Source: Paracoccus zhejiangensis (GTDB lineage Bacteria > Pseudomonadota > Alphaproteobacteria > Rhodobacterales > Rhodobacteraceae). From it: DNA of 64,000 nucleotides. Location of the stretch: contig NZ_CP025432.1 of NCBI RefSeq assembly GCF_002847445.1, forward strand, positions 1 to 64,000. The letters run 5' to 3'. The position numbers and the translations under genes were made by a program. This document shows positions 18,704 to 25,898 of the stretch, piece by piece; the first letter of the stretch is position 1, and every line of letters begins with the position of its first letter. The notes below the pieces were generated by a model, which saw nothing but the letters and a program-made list of their open reading frames with translations, searched no databases and was not told where the DNA came from.

Positions 18704-19086
18704 AAGAGCGATCCTTTCTTTTGCGCACGGTTCAGGAGAACCGCGTAGAGTGCTGTGGCGGCGAAAACGCCGATTGTGATCCGTATTGCGAACCTGAATT
18801 CGAGAAGAATGATCAGGATCGACAGGGCCACCGCGAGGCCGGTGGCCCAAAGTTTCGGGGCCGGTCCCGGTTTGCCAGCGCGCAGCCAAAGGGCCTGTGC
18901 CACCACGGCGAGGCTGAAAAACAGCAGCGGGAACAGGGCGTAATCGAGCCAGCCCGTGAGGGCCGACAATCCGACGCCAGCGACGATGACGACCAGAAGC
19001 GGTGTAAAGTAGCAGAGCGCGGCGAAGAGCGCACCGCCAAGCCCCCATTTCAGCAGACGGTCGGAATTTTCAGGTGTGTCAGTCAA
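18700..19086 (-). CDS. MerF-like membrane protein, extended, Cys pair altered
   Basis: The first two membrane segments (GGALFAALCYFTPLLVVIV, then VGLSALTGWLDYALFPLLFF) closely resemble MerF, the small Hg(II) uptake protein. The CCFTP motif of MerF reads CYFTP here, so one of the two mercury-binding Cys is lost. The protein is 128 residues rather than about 80 and has about two extra membrane segments. The TTG start at 19086 is inferred from its overlap with the preceding stop (TTGA). It may still assist transport, or structurally support its CC-bearing neighbours. Confidence 0.75.
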   Translation of the reverse strand: MTDTPENSDRLLKWGLGGALFAALCYFTPLLVVIVAGVGLSALTGWLDYALFPLLFFSLAVVAQALWLRAGKPGPAPKLWATGLAVALSILIILLEFRFAIRITIGVFAATALYAVLLNRAQKKGSLL

Positions 19087-19334
19087 GGAGCCGTCTTTCT
19101 CTGTGATGGGTCGGGGCCGGAGGCGCGTTTCATTTGCGAACGACGCAGTGCGCGGACGATCAGGTAGGTCAGACCCGCCAAAACCAGCACGGCAATGCCA
19201 CTCATTCCAGAGAGCCAAGCCCCAACGCCGCCGAACAACGCTGCAAGCACGGCAGTTCCGCCGCCGCAGCAGACGACCACGACCGGAGCTGCTATTCCGA
19301 AGGCCAGCAGGCCACCCATCAGATTGTCACGCAT
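19083..19334 (-). CDS. Small two-segment membrane protein with CC pair (mercury transport candidate)
   Basis: The 83-residue protein has two membrane helices. The first carries a vicinal Cys pair (VVVVCCGGGTAVLAAL), as in MerT and MerF, and the second is followed by a basic tail (RALRRSQMKRA). The position between merP and the MerF-like gene suggests a mercury uptake role. Its ATG lies within the second copy of a 20-base tandem duplication. Exact family assignment is uncertain. Confidence 0.7.
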   Translation of the reverse strand: MRDNLMGGLLAFGIAAPVVVVCCGGGTAVLAALFGGVGAWLSGMSGIAVLVLAGLTYLIVRALRRSQMKRASGPDPSQRKTAP

Positions 19335-19360
19335 TGCAGGAGATTGTCACGCATTGCAGG
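19321..19360. repeat. Exact 20-bp tandem duplication over a start codon
   Basis: AGATTGTCACGCATTGCAGG occurs twice in direct succession (19321-19340 and 19341-19360). The unit contains the minus-strand ATG of the 83-residue membrane protein. The upstream duplicated ATG is out of frame and reaches a stop after 11 codons, so it is a potential decoy start. Confidence 0.95.
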
Positions 19361-19364
19361 CGGC

Positions 19365-19667
19365 TCAGGAGGCTGTGTCGGGCAGCACCTGCGCCGGATA
19401 GCCATTGGCCGTCACCGCGCCGATGATGCTTTCGATGGAAGTTTCGGCGTCATCGTAGGTCACGCTGTAAACACCCTGCCCGTATTCGGGGCCGTCCTCG
19501 AATGCGGCGATCTCGACCGACGGAACACCGCGCATCGAGCTGGCAACAATGAACGAACAGGACGGGCATGTCAGTTCGCTGACGGCGATCTCGACCTGGC
19601 GCTCTTCAGCGAGGGCCGGGGTCGAGAGTGCGACGATGGCCAGGGCGGATAACAGGAGATGCTTCAT
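19365..19667 (-). CDS. merP: Periplasmic mercury-binding protein MerP-like
   Basis: The 100-residue protein has a Sec signal peptide (about residues 1-20, ending ALA) and a heavy-metal-associated domain with the motif ELTCPSCSFIV. The metal-binding pair is thus CPSC instead of the more common CAAC. It would bind Hg(II) in the periplasm and hand it to MerT. ATG 19667 is preferred for its better-spaced GAGG, although ATG 19673 is also possible. It follows merT by 15 bases. Confidence 0.88.
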   Translation of the reverse strand: MKHLLLSALAIVALSTPALAEERQVEIAVSELTCPSCSFIVASSMRGVPSVEIAAFEDGPEYGQGVYSVTYDDAETSIESIIGAVTANGYPAQVLPDTAS

Positions 19668-19682
19668 GGTCATGGTCCTCGT

Positions 19683-20090
19683 TCAGAATTTCAGGATGAA
19701 GGGGGTGATGTAGGGAAAGATCATGGCGACAGCGACAATCGCGGAAGCGGCCCAGAGGGTTGCGCGCATGATGCGGCGGTCGATGGGGCGGGCGCAGGTG
19801 CCATCGGCACAGGCCTCGGCATCTACAGGCTTGTAAGCCTTGTAGAAGCCGTATCCCAAAAACGCGGCGCTCAGCGCGAAGGTGTACCATTTGTAGGCAT
19901 AGAGCGCCCCGAGCTGCGCGATGAACACGCCTGTCACGCCAAAGCTGACCAGCACCAATGGAAGGATGCAGCAAGAAGTCATCGCCAGCGCACCGAGGAC
20001 GCCGAGGCCGGTCACGCCCCATCCCTTGGTGGTTTCGTCGCCAATTTTCTGCGACTGAGATTGCGGAAGTTCCGCCAAATGTTGTTCCAT
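19683..20090 (-). CDS. merT: Mercuric transport protein
   Basis: The 135-residue MerT has three membrane segments. The first contains the Hg(II)-binding vicinal Cys pair (MTSCCILPLVLVSFGVTG), and the loop after segment two carries a second pair in EACADGTCA. It moves Hg(II) from MerP across the inner membrane to MerA. ATG 20090 is chosen for its AAGGAA ribosome site and for the position of the MerR promoter. It is the first gene of the operon. Confidence 0.94.
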   Translation of the reverse strand: MEQHLAELPQSQSQKIGDETTKGWGVTGLGVLGALAMTSCCILPLVLVSFGVTGVFIAQLGALYAYKWYTFALSAAFLGYGFYKAYKPVDAEACADGTCARPIDRRIMRATLWAASAIVAVAMIFPYITPFILKF

Positions 20091-20119
20091 CGAATCTTCC
20101 TTGAACAGATGTTTCCACC

Positions 20120-20150
20120 GTTCTAGGGTCTGTAGTTGATACAGGCTCAA
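20120..20150 (-). promoter_or_regulatory. MerR operator/promoter of the mer operon
   Basis: On the minus strand a -35 hexamer TTGAGC (20145-20150) and a -10 hexamer TAGAAC (20120-20125) are separated by 19 bases. The spacer contains the dyad CTGTA-N5-TACAG (20130-20144). An over-long 19-base spacer with a central dyad is the hallmark of promoters untwisted by MerR-family activators. It lies between the divergent merR and merT genes. Confidence 0.85.
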
Positions 20151-20166
20151 GGGATTTTTCGGCACA

Positions 20167-20580
20167 ATGAGTAACACAAGCGTGAGATCAATTCGGCGGG
20201 GCGATTTGGCCCGCGCAACGGGCTGCAACCTGGAAACCATTCGCTATTACGAGAAAATCGGGATCATGCCGGACCCGCCGCGCAGTACGAAGGGCTACCG
20301 AAGCTACGACGATGCCCACGTCAAGCGGCTGAAATTCGTCATGCGGTCCCGCGATCTAGGCTTTTCTCTCGAAGAGGTTCGCGGGCTGCTTGGGCTGGTC
20401 GATGACCGATCCCGGACATGCGCCGAGGTGCAGATCATCGCCGAAGATCATCTGACTGACGTTCAGGCCAAGATTGCCGATCTGCAGCGCATCGAGCGCG
20501 TCCTGTCGGACACTGTTGCGCGATGCACCGGCGATGCTGCCCCAGAATGCGCGGTGATCGATGCGTTACTCGATGCTTAG
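20167..20580 (+). CDS. merR: Mercury-responsive MerR-type regulator
   Basis: The 137-residue protein has the MerR helix-turn-helix (ARATGCNLETIRYYEKIGIM) and a long dimerisation helix. The metal-site cysteines are in RTCAEV and in CTGDAAPECAV. The last two Cys are 8 residues apart instead of 9 as in Tn501 MerR. It lies divergent from merT across the 19-base-spacer promoter and should repress, then activate, the operon on Hg(II) binding. Confidence 0.92.
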   Translation: MSNTSVRSIRRGDLARATGCNLETIRYYEKIGIMPDPPRSTKGYRSYDDAHVKRLKFVMRSRDLGFSLEEVRGLLGLVDDRSRTCAEVQIIAEDHLTDVQAKIADLQRIERVLSDTVARCTGDAAPECAVIDALLDA

Positions 20581-20784
20581 TCCACCCTGAAGAAGAGGGG
20601 GCAACGGACCTTCGTGAACGGCGCAGCGAAAGCCCGAAAAGTCCCGCACCGCTGACCTTGGGGCCCTGGACTATGCTGCGCGGTGCCATGAAGGTCCGGT
20701 ATGGGGAAGCCGCGCTGCGGCAATGGTGATCCTGGCCAATGACCGGTGTGGGCCGCTGATGTCGGGCAAAGGCCCTGCCCAAAG

Positions 20785-22125
20785 CTACATCCGGTGCTCT
20801 TCCAATCCGAGCTCGGCCCACATCCAGCTGAAGTCGTATTCGGTAATCGGACCCTCATCATGCCTGGCGCTATGGTTTTCCAGCAGCTTCAACCAATCGA
20901 TCACCTTCTCGCGCCCCGCTGCCGTGTGGACGGCCTGCCGCGGTGATTTGCTTCCAAGCGCCGGGATTGGCGCGTCCAGCGTTTCGCGGTAATGCTTGTC
21001 CATGTGATCCCGCATCAGTTGGCGCGCGATGTCTGGTGGAATTTCCTCGACCTCCTCACTCGGCCTGTCACGCTGTTGGTCGGCCCGCATCTGATCAACC
21101 GTCCGGATCGTGGTCAAATGCGATCTTAACAGGTCCCCGGCGGCGTCGCGGATCAACTTCCGGACCTTGTCCGCCCGCTCGGTCGAGTTGACGGTCACGA
21201 GCAGCGCCTTGCCCTTCAGTTCCATGGAGCCCAGAACGGTGACCCCCTCCATCTGCGTGTCCAGCATGATGCCATAGCCAGCCTTGCCGCCGCGCCCCTT
21301 CCGCTCCGCCAGCCAGCTCCAGAGCTTCGGTCCCTGCGGCAGGAAACCCTTCACCCGGTCCAGCCGCTCTGCCACCGCCCTTTGCGTGACGCCGCTGGCA
21401 AACAGGTACCGCAGGTCGTGGAACAACACATCATCCCCGTCCGAATTCGTGAACTGCGGTTGCGCCGGGGTGAGGGCGCGATCGATCTCGATAAATAGCC
21501 ATGCGGTGGTAAAGATGGGTGCGCAGGTCAGAAGCTGATCGCGGGTGAGCCGCAGTGCATCTCGCTTCTTCAGCTTCAGAGCATCGCGCAGCCCCGAAAT
21601 CAGGAAATCCACTGTCTCGGCCCGAAAGGGCAACAACGCCCCGGAGATAACGTGGTGATCTCGCTCGGGCACCACGCGCACGGCAATCCGGTCCCATTGC
21701 TTCAGTGTGCGTGTAGCGGATATCTCCTTCACTGTGACCGGGGCAGCATCCGACAACAGATCGCGTAGCGTCATCGACGTGCCGGGCTGGACATTACTGA
21801 CTTCATACAAGCTGACCGGCGCATCCCGCAGCGCCGCAAAATAGGCCCGGTTCAGCGCCGTCTCCTTCCAGCCGCGCCGCTTCAGGTAGAGATCGACGAT
21901 GTTTCCGTCCTCATAGCGCTGGCCAAGGAAGTCCTCGAACCCGCACCCCCAAAGCACGCCCGTCCACTGCTCGCCCAGGAGGTCGGCCAGGCCTTCCTGG
22001 TCGAGCTCGAATTCTTCCAGCGCGGGTATCAGGTGTTCCGCGACCACATCCTGCAGCCGTTCCCGCCAGTCGCCTTCCCTGCCAATGAAGGCCAAAAGAC
22101 CCGATATGTCATTGCGTTCGGCCAT
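20785..22125 (-). CDS. Conserved protein of unknown function (446 aa)
   Basis: I do not recognise a characterised family. The protein is soluble and largely helical, without signal peptide or membrane segments. Its N-terminal half includes FGREGDWRE-like acidic helices and a distinctive block VDLYLKRRGWKETALNRAY with LYEVSNVQPG. Its C-terminal tail (APIPALGSKSPRQAVHTAAG then YDFSWMWAELGLEEHR) resembles tails seen in toxin-antitoxin-associated or SEC-C-type proteins, but this is a weak similarity from memory. It stands alone between mer and a parDE pair. Confidence 0.75.
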   Translation of the reverse strand: MAERNDISGLLAFIGREGDWRERLQDVVAEHLIPALEEFELDQEGLADLLGEQWTGVLWGCGFEDFLGQRYEDGNIVDLYLKRRGWKETALNRAYFAALRDAPVSLYEVSNVQPGTSMTLRDLLSDAAPVTVKEISATRTLKQWDRIAVRVVPERDHHVISGALLPFRAETVDFLISGLRDALKLKKRDALRLTRDQLLTCAPIFTTAWLFIEIDRALTPAQPQFTNSDGDDVLFHDLRYLFASGVTQRAVAERLDRVKGFLPQGPKLWSWLAERKGRGGKAGYGIMLDTQMEGVTVLGSMELKGKALLVTVNSTERADKVRKLIRDAAGDLLRSHLTTIRTVDQMRADQQRDRPSEEVEEIPPDIARQLMRDHMDKHYRETLDAPIPALGSKSPRQAVHTAAGREKVIDWLKLLENHSARHDEGPITEYDFSWMWAELGLEEHRM

Positions 22126-22289
22126 CGCCTCTCACCCGTGTTCCCACAACAACATCTTGCTATTCACCACGGTAAGCAAGATGCCGGTTAAAGCTGCTCA
22201 GCCGCCTGTGCCGCTGTTCCGACGTGGGTAGGCATATAAGAAAATGCCGCGTCACAGCGCGAAACGAGTGCCCTTTTCTGACATCGCCT

Positions 22290-22315
22290 GTAGGGCGGGC
22301 TTCAGCCCGCCCTAC
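22290..22315. repeat. REP-like perfect palindrome
   Basis: GTAGGGCGGGCT, a TC loop and AGCCCGCCCTAC form a perfect 12-base stem. Such GTAGGGCGGGC hairpins are common REP elements mobilised by RAYT transposases in many bacteria. It lies downstream of the toxin gene and upstream of the 446-residue gene and could also act as a transcript-stabilising hairpin. Confidence 0.75.
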
Positions 22316-22346
22316 GGCAAAAATGCAGACCGCAGCTTCGTCCTGC

Positions 22347-22655
22347 TTAGCTGCCTTCCATACGATCGCGAAGGGCCGCTGCGAGATTGCGGGAGGTGTG
22401 AAAGACGGCCAGAATTGTGACTGCCTCGACGTTGACCTCGTAGACAATGAGATAGGGTGACCCTGCCACATTCATTTCCCGCGTCCCGGAAAAGCGCCCC
22501 GGACGGCCGAGTGCGGGAAACTCCGGAAGCTTCGCGGCTGTTCGGGCAATCTGCCTGTACACATTCTCGGCCGCAGCCGGGTTTTCCCGCGCGATATAAT
22601 CCACGATGGCTTCAAGGTCTCGCCCGGCCGGCTCGGCAATGAGAAGTGTCTTCAA
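22347..22655 (-). CDS. RelE/ParE-family toxin
   Basis: The 102-residue protein has the ParE-type segments AGRDLEAIVDYIARENPAAA, RPGRFSGTREMNV and YLIVYEVNVEAVTILAVFHTS. Its start overlaps the antitoxin stop by 4 bases. It is related to, but clearly different from, the toxin at 14561, so the window carries two separate ParE-like systems. Confidence 0.9.
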   Translation of the reverse strand: MKTLLIAEPAGRDLEAIVDYIARENPAAAENVYRQIARTAAKLPEFPALGRPGRFSGTREMNVAGSPYLIVYEVNVEAVTILAVFHTSRNLAAALRDRMEGS

Positions 22656-22903
22656 GCCTGCCAGCCATGCTTGGTGGCAATGGCGCCAAAGACGTCGTCG
22701 GCAGAACTGACGTTACCCTCGCGCGCTGCGGCCACCCCGGCCGCGATCCGTTCCATTTGCCAAGCGTTGGCTTCGAGAAACTGATCGATCGCCTGATTGA
22801 CCACATAGTTGCGAGAACGATCCATCGCGGCGGCCAAGGCATCGATCTCCGAGACCCTGGCTGTGCGGACGGTCATGGGTTCTGTTTCGGCGCGCTGCGG
22901 CAT
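22652..22903 (-). CDS. Ribbon-helix-helix antitoxin (ParD/CopG-like)
   Basis: The 83-residue protein has an RHH core (TVRTARVSEIDALAAAMDRS with RNYVVNQAIDQFLE) and an acidic C-terminal arm that would wrap the toxin. ATG 22903 is chosen because GGAG lies 7 bases upstream; an in-frame TTG at 22915 would overlap that site. It is coupled to the downstream toxin gene. Confidence 0.87.
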   Translation of the reverse strand: MPQRAETEPMTVRTARVSEIDALAAAMDRSRNYVVNQAIDQFLEANAWQMERIAAGVAAAREGNVSSADDVFGAIATKHGWQA

Positions 22904-23022
22904 GGTGTGCTCCAATGTAATCGTATGTAATCATACGCCTTGCCAATGTAGATTTCCAGTCATGCGCTGATCAGGGTCGGAAACGCTTGCTGCGGAGCGG
23001 ATGTTCTCTGTATGTTCCGGAC

Positions 23023-23340
23023 ATGCCAGCGGGTCATCCATCTGCCAACAAGTTCCGAAACCGCACCTTGCGGCACATCGAGCATTCGGTGCGGCTGGCG
23101 CTCGTGACCTGCACCGGCTGCGGGCGTGCCTGCCGTTATTGGGCTCATGATCTCATCAAGGTTCTTGGCCCGGATCATGATCTGCTAGTGCCGCCATTCA
23201 TTTGCTCGAAATGCCGCCGCCGCGAATGGATGGATATTCACTGGATTGTGCCGTCTGCGACCGAGTTACAGGACGGCTTGACGGTCCGCCGTCCCGTCAA
23301 GCAGGTTGTTCGCTGGATCTGGCGCGACGAAAAGGCGTGA
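23023..23340 (+). CDS. Small zinc-ribbon protein of unknown function
   Basis: The 105-residue protein has two Cys pairs (TCTGCGRAC and ICSKCRRRE) that could bind one zinc. A basic N-terminal segment precedes them (HPSANKFRNRTLRHIEHS). The ATG at 23023 was chosen because the earlier in-frame start adds only low-quality sequence. Its stop lies 4 bases before the SRAP start, so the two are likely cotranscribed. No function is assigned. Confidence 0.6.
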   Translation: MPAGHPSANKFRNRTLRHIEHSVRLALVTCTGCGRACRYWAHDLIKVLGPDHDLLVPPFICSKCRRREWMDIHWIVPSATELQDGLTVRRPVKQVVRWIWRDEKA

Positions 23341-23344
23341 GAAA

Positions 23345-23965
23345 TTGTGCAATTTATACTCCAACACCACCGCCCAGGAGGCCATGCGCAAACTGTTCAG
23401 CGGGCTGGCTGATCGGGCCGGCAATCTTCAGCCCGGCCAGGTCTATCCCGACCAGCTGGGCGCGATAGTTCGGCATAACGAGGATGGCCTGGAATTGGTC
23501 AAAGCTCGCTGGGGAATGCCCTCACCTAAATTTGCCCTAAAGACCGAGCGAGATCCAGGCGTGACAAATGTGCGCAACCTGTCCAGCCCACATTGGCGGC
23601 GGTGGTTGGGCAAAGAGTGCCGTTGTCTGGTGCCGGTGACGGCCTTCGCAGAGCCGCTCGGCAAGGGAAAAGGCAATCAGTGGTTTGCGCCCGCAGATGC
23701 TGGCGCGCAGATGTTTTTCGCGGGCATCGAGACGCGGGGCTGGAAATCGGTTCGCAAGGTGAGGGATGGCGAAACGACCGACGACCTCTATGCCTTCCTG
23801 ACCTGCGGGCCGAACGCCGAAGTGAAGGCGGTGCATCCAAAGGCTATGCCCGTGATTTTGATGGAGCCTGATGCATGGTCGGCCTGGCTCAATGGCACTG
23901 ACGCGAAAGAATTGCAGCGTCCGCTGCCCGATGGCGCGTTGAAACTCATCGATGACGCCCAGTAA
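23345..23965 (+). CDS. SRAP-domain protein (SOS response-associated peptidase, YedK/HMCES type)
   Basis: The 206-residue protein fits the SRAP family, whose members link through Cys2 to abasic sites in single-stranded DNA and shield them. Using the TTG at 23345 gives MCNLYS, placing the catalytic Cys directly after the initiator Met as required. The conserved Asn (VRNLSSPHW), the Glu in VTAFAEP and the active-site His in VHPKAMPVIL are present. Upstream in-frame starts would bury Cys2, so they are rejected. Context is a mobile-DNA region, as is frequent for accessory SRAP genes. Confidence 0.88.
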   Translation: MCNLYSNTTAQEAMRKLFSGLADRAGNLQPGQVYPDQLGAIVRHNEDGLELVKARWGMPSPKFALKTERDPGVTNVRNLSSPHWRRWLGKECRCLVPVTAFAEPLGKGKGNQWFAPADAGAQMFFAGIETRGWKSVRKVRDGETTDDLYAFLTCGPNAEVKAVHPKAMPVILMEPDAWSAWLNGTDAKELQRPLPDGALKLIDDAQ

Positions 23966-24613
23966 GGGCACTGTCTAAAGTCAGGCGAATGTCGACTTTG
24001 TCGGTCCTCGTCGCTCTGCTCCGTCCATCTCGGCCCTGGCGGGAGGCGCCCGCATGACGCGATCACCGGCATTACCGCTGAGATCATGGCCCAACGGTCG
24101 ATCCCAGGCAGGTTGTCCAGCCTGGGACGGCAGCGCCGCACGGGCCGAAGCAGGCTGCAAGCGAGACGCCAGGGATCGAGCGCAGCAGCCTGTGGGCAAC
24201 CTGACCAGTCAGGCGGCTTCAACTGGACCGAAGAAGATCCTTTGAGGCCCGCCTCGGCGGGCCATGTCCTGCGGGGGGATTCGGACAGAGCCGAACGCCC
24301 CCGCTTTCCTGGGCCGCACGTTCCGTGCGTCCGTCAGGGAACCGCCGGTTCCCCCACGCAAGGCCGTCGGCTTGACGGGGCGAAGGGGTTTCCCCGGCCT
24401 TCCTCCGCCTCGCGTCGTCGTGCAGGCCGGGTGATCCCCCTCCCCTTCGCCCCTACCGACAACCTTGCGCGGGTCCCCCTCCTGCCCGAAGGTATTCCTA
24501 TCCGCCGTCGCCCTCGCAGCAACCGTCATGTTCTGGCTATGAAACGAGAACGAGTCCTGACCCTAGTCAATCACGCGCTTGACCGGCACAAGAAGCTTCA
24601 TGGCTGCATCTCC
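23966..24613. other. 648-base stretch without a confident gene
   Basis: This stretch is GC-rich and has no ORF with convincing family features. A minus-strand frame at 24209-24529 (106 codons, Arg/Gly-rich) is open but lacks recognisable motifs. A strong hairpin GGCCCGCC-TC-GGCGGGCC sits at 24246-24263. It may contain a structured RNA or remnants of an integrated element, but I see nothing decisive. Confidence 0.4.
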
Positions 24614-25807
24614 TCAGAAGAACGCCTGCAGGCCGGTCTGGGCACGGCCGAGGATCAGGGCGTGGACGTCGTGGGTGCCTTCGTAGGTATTGACGGTTTC
24701 CAAGTTCACCATATGGCGCATCACCGGGTATTCGTCCGAGATGCCGTTGCCGCCGTGCATGTCCCGGGCGACCCGGGCAATCTCCAGCGCCTTGCCGCAG
24801 TTGTTGCGCTTGATGAGGCTGATCATCTCAGGCTGCATCTTCCCTGCCTCGAAGAGGCGCCCCACGCGCAGGGCGGCGTTCAGGCCGAGGGTGATCTCGG
24901 TCATCATGTTCGCAAGCTTCAGCTGATGCAACTGCGTCTGCGCCAAGGGCCTGCCGAACTGCCTGCGGTCCAGCCCGTACTGCCGCGCCGCGTGCCAGCA
25001 GGCCTCGGCCGCGCCCATCGAACCCCAGGCGATGCCATAGCGCGCCCGGTTGAGGCAGCCGAAGGGACCGCCGAGGCCCTCGGCGTTCGGCAACAGCGCG
25101 TCCTCGCCCACCTCGACCTCGTCCATGACGATCTCGCCGGTGACGGAGGCGCGCAAGGAGAGCTTGCCCTCGATCTTCGGCGCCGACAGGCCCTTGGTGC
25201 CCTTGTCCAGCACGAAGCCGCGGATCTTGCCGTCATGCGCCTCGGACTTGGCCCAGACGACGAAGACATCGGCGATGGGCGAGTTGGAAATCCACATCTT
25301 CGTGCCGTTCAGCACATAGCCGTTCGCGGTCCTGCGGGCGGTGGTCTTCATGCCGCCGGGGTCGGACCCCGCGTCGGGCTCGGTCAGCCCGAAGCAGCCC
25401 ACCCATTCGCCCGAACAGAGCTTCGGCAGGTATTTGCGCCGCTGCTCCTCGGACCCGTAGGCGTTGATCGGGTACATCACGAGGCTCGCCTGGACCGACA
25501 TCATGGATCGGTAGCCCGAATCCACCCGCTCGACCTCGCGCGCGACAAGGCCGTAGCTGACGTAGCCCGCGCCGGTGCCGCCGTATTCCTCGGGGATGGT
25601 GACGCCCAGCAGGCCCAGCTCGCCCATCACGGTGAAGATGGCGCGGTCGGTGTGCTCGGTCTGGAAGGCCTCGCGCACGCGGGGGGCGAGGTGGCCCTGG
25701 GCATAGCTCCGCGCGGTGTCGCGGATCATGCGCTCTTCCTCGATCAGCTCGTCTTCCAGCAGAAAGGGATCTTCCCAGCGGAAGCTGCCGATGCGGTCCA
25801 TCTTCAT
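24614..25807 (-). CDS. gcdH: Glutaryl-CoA dehydrogenase
   Basis: The 397-residue acyl-CoA dehydrogenase has the GcdH signatures [34 protein letters not shown] and the C-terminal [19 protein letters not shown] with the catalytic Glu at about residue 376. It oxidises and decarboxylates glutaryl-CoA to crotonyl-CoA, passing electrons to ETF. ATG 25807 is preferred because AGGAG lies 8 bases ahead. It is the last gene of the operon, 91 bases after ETF-QO, and would take the glutaryl-CoA produced from odd-chain dicarboxylates. Confidence 0.93.
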   Translation of the reverse strand: MKMDRIGSFRWEDPFLLEDELIEEERMIRDTARSYAQGHLAPRVREAFQTEHTDRAIFTVMGELGLLGVTIPEEYGGTGAGYVSYGLVAREVERVDSGYRSMMSVQASLVMYPINAYGSEEQRRKYLPKLCSGEWVGCFGLTEPDAGSDPGGMKTTARRTANGYVLNGTKMWISNSPIADVFVVWAKSEAHDGKIRGFVLDKGTKGLSAPKIEGKLSLRASVTGEIVMDEVEVGEDALLPNAEGLGGPFGCLNRARYGIAWGSMGAAEACWHAARQYGLDRRQFGRPLAQTQLHQLKLANMMTEITLGLNAALRVGRLFEAGKMQPEMISLIKRNNCGKALEIARVARDMHGGNGISDEYPVMRHMVNLETVNTYEGTHDVHALILGRAQTGLQAFF

Positions 25808-25898
25808 GGTGGTTTCTCCTATCTGCATCAGGCGAGTTCGATAAGCATTACGGTGGTCATGCCAGGCCTATCTTGGGGTCGCGAGGCACCGGCAATTC

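Noticed and set aside
19321..19360. The upstream duplicated ATG as the true start of the 83-residue mer protein
   Set aside because: It is out of frame and terminates after 11 codons; the ATG at 19334 is the only one that opens the membrane protein.
24209..24529. Possible 106-codon minus-strand gene
   Set aside because: Arg/Gly/Pro-rich composition, no recognisable motif and no good ribosome site; treated as non-coding.
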